Shown here piece by piece: positions 59,170 to 64,000 of a DNA stretch of 64,000 nt (positions within the stretch are counted from its first letter, which is position 1; each line of letters begins with the position of its first letter). Location: assembly GCA_030549495.1 (NCBI GenBank), contig JAUIRK010000896.1, positions 1,099,501 through 1,163,500 of the forward strand. The letters run 5' to 3'. This stretch comes from Nectonema munidae (lineage: Eukaryota > Nematomorpha > Nectonematoida > Nectonematidae). A model generated the notes under the pieces. That model saw only the letters and a list, made by a program, of their open reading frames with translations, did no database searches and was not told the DNA's origin. A program made the translations under genes and the position numbers.

Positions 59170-60149
59170 AATTGAGTTGCTGTGATTGATATAAAAATTG
59201 CATGTTTTAGTTGTTGCGATATGTGGTTGTTTGCAACTGATATGTGGTCTTGGTTGGGTCGTTTGAGAGTGTATAAGAAGTTAGTATGTGTCTTCGGTTG
59301 CAAAAAATTACATTTTTGTTTCAAGTGACCATTTTTCGGTATTGTTTTTTCTGGCTTTAAAAAGATTTAGGGTTAACAAATTATATCCTAGGAATACTAT
59401 TGGTTGATTACGTAGATATTGAAATAATTCAGGATTGTTTGGCTCAATTAGTATTGTGTAAGAGAAAGTTACTGCTTTGCTTAGTTGGATAGGGTTTACT
59501 AATTTTCCCATACTGTTGAGGTTTTTATTTTGTTCTCCTAATGTGGCTGTAAGATCATCAATATTGATGTTTTTAGGTACCTCTTAGTATAAATTTGGGT
59601 TTTGGTGTGGGTATGTCGCAAACGTTGACGCCTTTTTTTAAGAGAGAGGATTTGGCTGACACTTTTTGTTGTGTATTTTTTAATTAAAAGTAGATAGTCC
59701 CTATATTTGAGGATCTTGTTTTATTGATAGAGAGGGAGTTACTTTTGGTTTCAAGACCTTTAATAACTTGTTAGCGGTGAATAGCCTTTTATTATTGGGT
59801 GGTGAAAATTTTAAAGTAAGGTTAGGTTCTAGATGTTTTTTGATCTAGGGGGTGTTGGTACTTTTGTGTTAGGTGTACATGTTGGGGTTTGCATTGTTTG
59901 CTGTTGGAAGGACGATATCGGTAAGAATTTATTACTAGCACTAGCATAAGATTGTTGTAATGTGGTTGGTTCGAATATAGGACTTTCAAAAGTTTTAATG
60001 TAATGTAAAGCTATATTATATTTGAGTTCAGTGAACAAAATTTAGTCATTTGAAGAGAGAGAGTTTTTAAATTCATTAAATAGATTATTCAAAGTTTCGG
60101 TCGTTTTGCTCGGTTGGTCGGATTCAGAGCGCGCCCTTTTGTTAGACAT
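59170..60149 (-). pseudogene. LINE A copy 2 ORF1 remnant
   Basis: It starts MSNKRARSESDQPSKT and NNLFNEFKNSL, matching ORF1 of family B (MSNPKRAR, LFNEF). A 69-residue piece (60,038-59,829) and another (59,511-59,308, FLGYNLLTLN) follow in different frames. The zinc knuckles that precede ORF2 in family B are not recognisable here; that region looks shortened. Confidence 0.75.
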
Positions 60150-61739
60150 GTATGTTAATTTCCCCTAGAGGTAATGGTTATTATGTTTGTATAATTGTTA
60201 TATAGTATTAAAGATAAGTAACCAAAAATTGTAAAATAATTTTTTTTAATTTTTATTTAGCTTCAATTTTTTACTCTTATGGCTTCTTAAAATATTTTGT
60301 TGGAGTAATCTTTGTTCATTTTGAACTTCACTATTCTTAAAGTACACTTTTTAAAAATATTTTATAAGAGTAATTTTAGAAATTATTTATACTCTTATTT
60401 AAATATATTTGTTTAGCTTTTTTTCAATTTACTGTGATATTATTTTCTAACAAAACTCGATTTTTATATTTTTTGATAAGTTAATGCTTAGAAATAAGAT
60501 AATTTTATCCCAATTAGAGACCGGTATGCCAGAAAACAAAAATCTTATTTATTAGTTCGTAGGTTTTTCTTTAAAATGCTTTGTCATCTTATATTTTGTG
60601 ACCTAACTGTATTCTTTTTTTGTGGAAATAAAAGCTTTTAATTTAGTTGATTTTTTATGTGACTAACATATTTTTTGGTGAGGTATCAATTGCGTATTTT
60701 TAAGAAATTCTGAACAACATAAAATGCCAGTGTTGGTGCTAAGCAGTGCTTCATTTTATAAAGCTCACATTAGTGAACTTATAATACAGATACCAAATTT
60801 TTAGACGTCTCCTATTACGATGTTGATTCGCAAAAAAGCCTATACCGGTCTATTTGATTTAAAAAATGTACTTAGTTTTAAAAATCATACTTAGCTTGTT
60901 CAGTATAGTATATAACCAACGGCATCCATACTAAACTTATCACGGAAAATGTCTAAATGATATTTTTAGTGAGTAGATTTCTTTTGACAAAAAAATTAAA
61001 ATGTTTGCGTGGCAGGATTTTTAAATCAGGAATTTAACTCATCTAAAGAGCGCCGGTCAAAAGCCAATGTATTTTGCCATTTTATTTACCCGCATGCACA
61101 GCTAGCTTATGTTCCATTGAAGGTTTGCAAATTTTTCTCAATTTCTATAAGAATGTCTTTTTGAGTCGTTATATTATGCATGATACAGGCGGACGCAAAC
61201 TCTTCTATTATCTGAAAGAACGCCACGAATAAAATCGACAGAAAAAGTTTGACAAATCATCCTAGAGCAAATACATAAACTAAAAATTTGCAGTCTTTTT
61301 CTTTGGCACTGAATGAATCACTGATTTCTCGAGTCCCTCCCAACTCCTTGATTTTATTCGTTCTACTGATAGAAGAGTTAGTAGAGAATATAAATCTAAG
61401 AGAACAAAGGATATGAATATAATAATTCAAGAGTGAGAACAACATTTAAATCTAATAATTGAAAAATAAGTAAACAAAGGAATCAGTATTCTCAATATTG
61501 TATTTGACAATCAAAATATTTTACATTTGTTATTTTATAGGACGTGTTTTATATGTACACTGTATTTTTATTTAAAAATTTTAACATCACAACTTGTTTG
61601 TCAAAAAATTAGTGGATGTGTTTCGTTGAATAAAGTTATTTCAATGTTTTCCCCATGGATGTGAGAAAGTTGATACACTGATATATTTCAAAAATATTTA
61701 TCTTCTAAGACCTATTTATCCAAATCAAAATTTAGTTAG
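60150..61739. other. AT-rich spacer
   Basis: Nothing firm. The first part may include a 5' untranslated region of LINE A copy 2. CAGGCGGACGCAAA at 61,186 could be a partner of the hAT-like end at 61,803, but flanks do not match. Confidence 0.5.
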
Positions 61740-61803
61740 CGGACCGGATAAACTTACTTCGCGGGTCGAATCTGGCCCATGGGCCGTATTTTGGTGACGC
61801 CTG
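61740..61803 (-). repeat. Isolated hAT-like terminus
   Basis: On the minus strand CAGGCGTCACCAAAATACGG then CCCATGGGCCAGATTCGACC resembles a common GC-rich hAT end. No coding sequence nearby and no certain partner. Confidence 0.5.
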
Positions 61804-63016
61804 GTGTAGTCGCATACGAGTATTTAATTTTTCAAACTTTTCTCTTTATTTTAAAAAGAGCTTGACGACACATAGTGAATCGAACGTACTCAATTTGATT
61901 CTGAAAATACTTTTTTTCACTGTAGATTTAAATTGCGGTAACCTATGGCAAATTTGTGGTTAGATATTATATTTTATCAATTTTGAACAATTTTTAGGTA
62001 ATGAATACTACATCTCAATGTGGTTAAAATGTTTATAGCTGTGGTTAATTCGGCGCTATATTAATTTTTATTTATTTAAGCCAAATCGATTAAATATAAT
62101 TTCTCTTGATATAAAATGATTCTACCCCTCTCATCGATAGGCACGGGACTAAATCTATGCTCAAGACGACATGAAATCATGTTCGCTAAATTAATTTTTA
62201 TTTCTAACCAACTTTTCTTTCTCATAACTTTTTCAATAACCCTATAAATCGTCTAATGTATTTAATGATAAATAATTAATTCAGCCATAAATTTTTTATA
62301 TTAATTATTGTGAAATGGCATGATAAAAAATGTTACTGTGTGCTACTCTAACTAAATCGAACACTTTTGGCACTCCTTAGCTTGATTATATTGTTCCTTA
62401 GTTTATCTTTCCATTCATGTACTAACTTAAGAGACAGTTTTAAACTATATATCTCAATTGCATCTCTTCTTTACCAACAAATTTGTCATCAGCTTGTAGT
62501 CTGTACTTCATTTCTCTTATACTTTTTACGTATCTAATATTCCTCTTTATTCTAAATTGGGACTACCTTGGTAGCTCTACTTCCATCAGAAACACATTTT
62601 GTGCAATTGTTCGAAAATTTTTTTTTAGAAATTTATTTACCTTACAATTTAAACCATTTCAGAGCTTTTTTATTGAAGAGAATTTTGTTTATCTTGTCTT
62701 TTTTTAATCAATATCATGTGTTGTAGTATTAGGTAATATGAATAGATATCACTCTGATATTTGCTAACCAATCCTTTTCAAAATTCGTTTTCCTCATGAA
62801 ATTATTCATAATCGTCTTTTTTCAATTACCAAAAGTTATCGATCTTCATCATTTAAAAAACTTTCTTTCTCCCCAAAGGAAAAAATAGTCAAATTCGATT
62901 CACATTTATAAAATTTTTTTTTGACAATCGCTATATCTTCACATTGTCATCTTTCATAGTTTTGATAACTAACATTGACTATATAGCTCCTCAAAGGACT
63001 ATTACGCCGACAATTT
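61804..63016. other. AT-rich spacer, nothing recognised
   Basis: Open frame 62,483-62,707 is Phe/Leu/Ser-rich without a motif. Confidence 0.5.
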
Positions 63017-63823
63017 CAGGGTTGTGGGGTCGGAGTGCGTTTTGAAAAGCAGTCCGAGTCCTAATAATTATTTCGACTCCAACTTCAATTTCATAAATAG
63101 TTATATTCATATATGTTAGATTAAAAAATAATTTCATAAACCCTCTTTATATTGTGTGAAACATTACAAAAACGTAACATAAATATGTTTATCATTTTAG
63201 TCTAAGCCTTGTATTTTTGCAACTCATAGAAAAAGGCTAAAAAATTAAAATGAACTTTTTTTATTTTATGTAAAAAATAACTTGTAAAGGAGCAAAACTC
63301 AGTTTATGAGTAGAAAGTTTTTAGGAAAAAAATTAAGACGAAATTGCTTTGAAAAAAAAATTATTTTGCCTTTGATAAAAGTGTTATAGACAATATCTTT
63401 TTGAAGACAATGCAAGAAAGACACTAAACTACAAGGACAAACCAATATAACATGTTAATAAATTATGTTGAAGAAAATAGATCGAACATTTTGCTTGTAA
63501 TACAAATCCAATGTCTAAGATTCTAAATGACTATTTAAAATTGGCATTCACAAATGACCTTGAAACATAGTACATGTCATCACATTTTTTTTGGAGATTT
63601 ACAATATTTGAAAAAGAAAAGGTTGCATAATTAAAAAATTTTAAAGTCAAACTCGCAAAATTATCTATAGGTCGAGTCATTAGTGTTTAAAAAAATTGTA
63701 CATAAATGGAGTTTCAGTGTTAAAAAGTTTTTTTTCCAAAGAATTGGATTTGGAGTCGCAGTCGACAAATTATTATAAATGAATGAAGTCGGAGCCACAT
63801 ATCTTTCCGAGTCCACAACCCTG
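63017..63823. mobile_element. 807-bp hAT-type MITE with target duplication
   Basis: Ends CAGGGTTGTGGGGTCGGAGT and, inverted, CAGGGTTGTGGACTCGGAAA. GACAATTT (63,009-63,016) and GACAATAT (63,824-63,831) flank it, 7 of 8 identical. Subterminal GGAGTC-type motifs repeat at both ends. The interior is AT-rich with no transposase; a 64-residue minus frame crossing the right end (63,661-63,855) is not a gene. Confidence 0.85.
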
Positions 63824-64000
63824 GACAATATAAAAGGAAGTAAGTCTATTACCACTATTTTATTATAGGAGTTACCATTTCATTTTTCTTATTATTACGT
63901 GTTTCGATTTACACTTTCACCCATTTTTAGGCTGTAATGGCCAAAACGGAGTATAGAAATGAAATAAGCATGGTTGATATTTTATTAAAAAATATTTTTA

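Larger units (their letters stand above)
56240..60149 (-). mobile_element. LINE family A, copy 2 (both ORFs, internally deleted)
   Basis: Inverted relative to copy 1 and mostly about 95% identical to it by eye. It starts with ORF1 at 60,149 and ends with the stem region (GCTGGAAAGTGT) near 56,260-56,280; the (TACC)n tail is not recognisable. About 0.94 kb of RT sequence present in copy 1 (roughly 3,261-4,203) is missing near 57,725. It cannot encode a working RT. Confidence 0.9.

Noticed and set aside
61186-61803. 618-bp MITE between CAGGCGGACGC and the inverted CAGGCGTCACC
   Set aside because: Only the first six bases match well and the 8-bp flanks differ; only the right end is reported.

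Overview
The window looks like AT-rich animal DNA: one spliced host gene set among many fossil and a few fairly young transposable elements. The host gene has GT-AG introns and encodes a synaptobrevin (VAMP), so the source is a metazoan. The mix of BED-finger hAT, piggyBac-like, RNase-H-bearing I-group LINEs and tRNA-headed SINEs would suit an arthropod, for example an AT-rich copepod, but nothing here fixes the species. I recognised no LTR or virus-like element, no rRNA, no functional tRNA and no CRISPR array.

Layout. 0-14.4 kb: a tRNA-derived SINE, a decayed hAT (0.4-2.3 kb), a 5'-truncated LINE (family A, 2.5-5.7 kb), a piggyBac relic (6.2-7.6 kb), a 256-bp near-perfect foldback (7.74-7.99 kb), a LINE fragment split by a 2.9-kb hAT with matching ends (8,865-11,766), another piggyBac fragment, a LINE C-terminus and two SINEs. 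14.4-23.3 kb: mostly unremarkable AT-rich DNA with a cluster of hAT, piggyBac and hAT relics at 17.8-21.5 kb.

23.3-32.2 kb: synaptobrevin on the minus strand. Five coding exons give 117 residues with all splice phases agreeing. Its introns hold a piggyBac relic, two short hAT-type MITEs and a few isolated element ends.

33.1-44 kb: a hAT with terminal repeats, a possible pogo-type MITE, a LINE fragment, a GC-ended MITE whose sister copy lies in a synaptobrevin intron, a 1.1-kb hAT with a perfect 8-bp target duplication and long G/C runs, a second SINE family and a foldback.

44.6-54.9 kb: a nest. A 29-bp perfect inverted repeat (44,619-44,647 and 54,827-54,855) brackets a nearly intact family B LINE (minus), then a SINE whose two halves lie 4.6 kb apart because a PHD-finger LINE (family C, plus) inserted in its tail. 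The SINE's 9-bp target duplication is still readable on both sides.

54.9-60.2 kb: a related LINE fragment, a third copy of the same SINE with its target duplication, and a second, internally deleted family A LINE. 60.2-64 kb: little apart from one hAT-like end and an 807-bp MITE with terminal inverted repeats.

How parts relate: the SINE tail resembles the 3' end of LINE families A and B (a small stem followed by a tetranucleotide tail), so that lineage is the likely source of its reverse transcriptase. Short hAT-type MITEs have no transposase of their own and would have depended on relatives of the full-size hATs.
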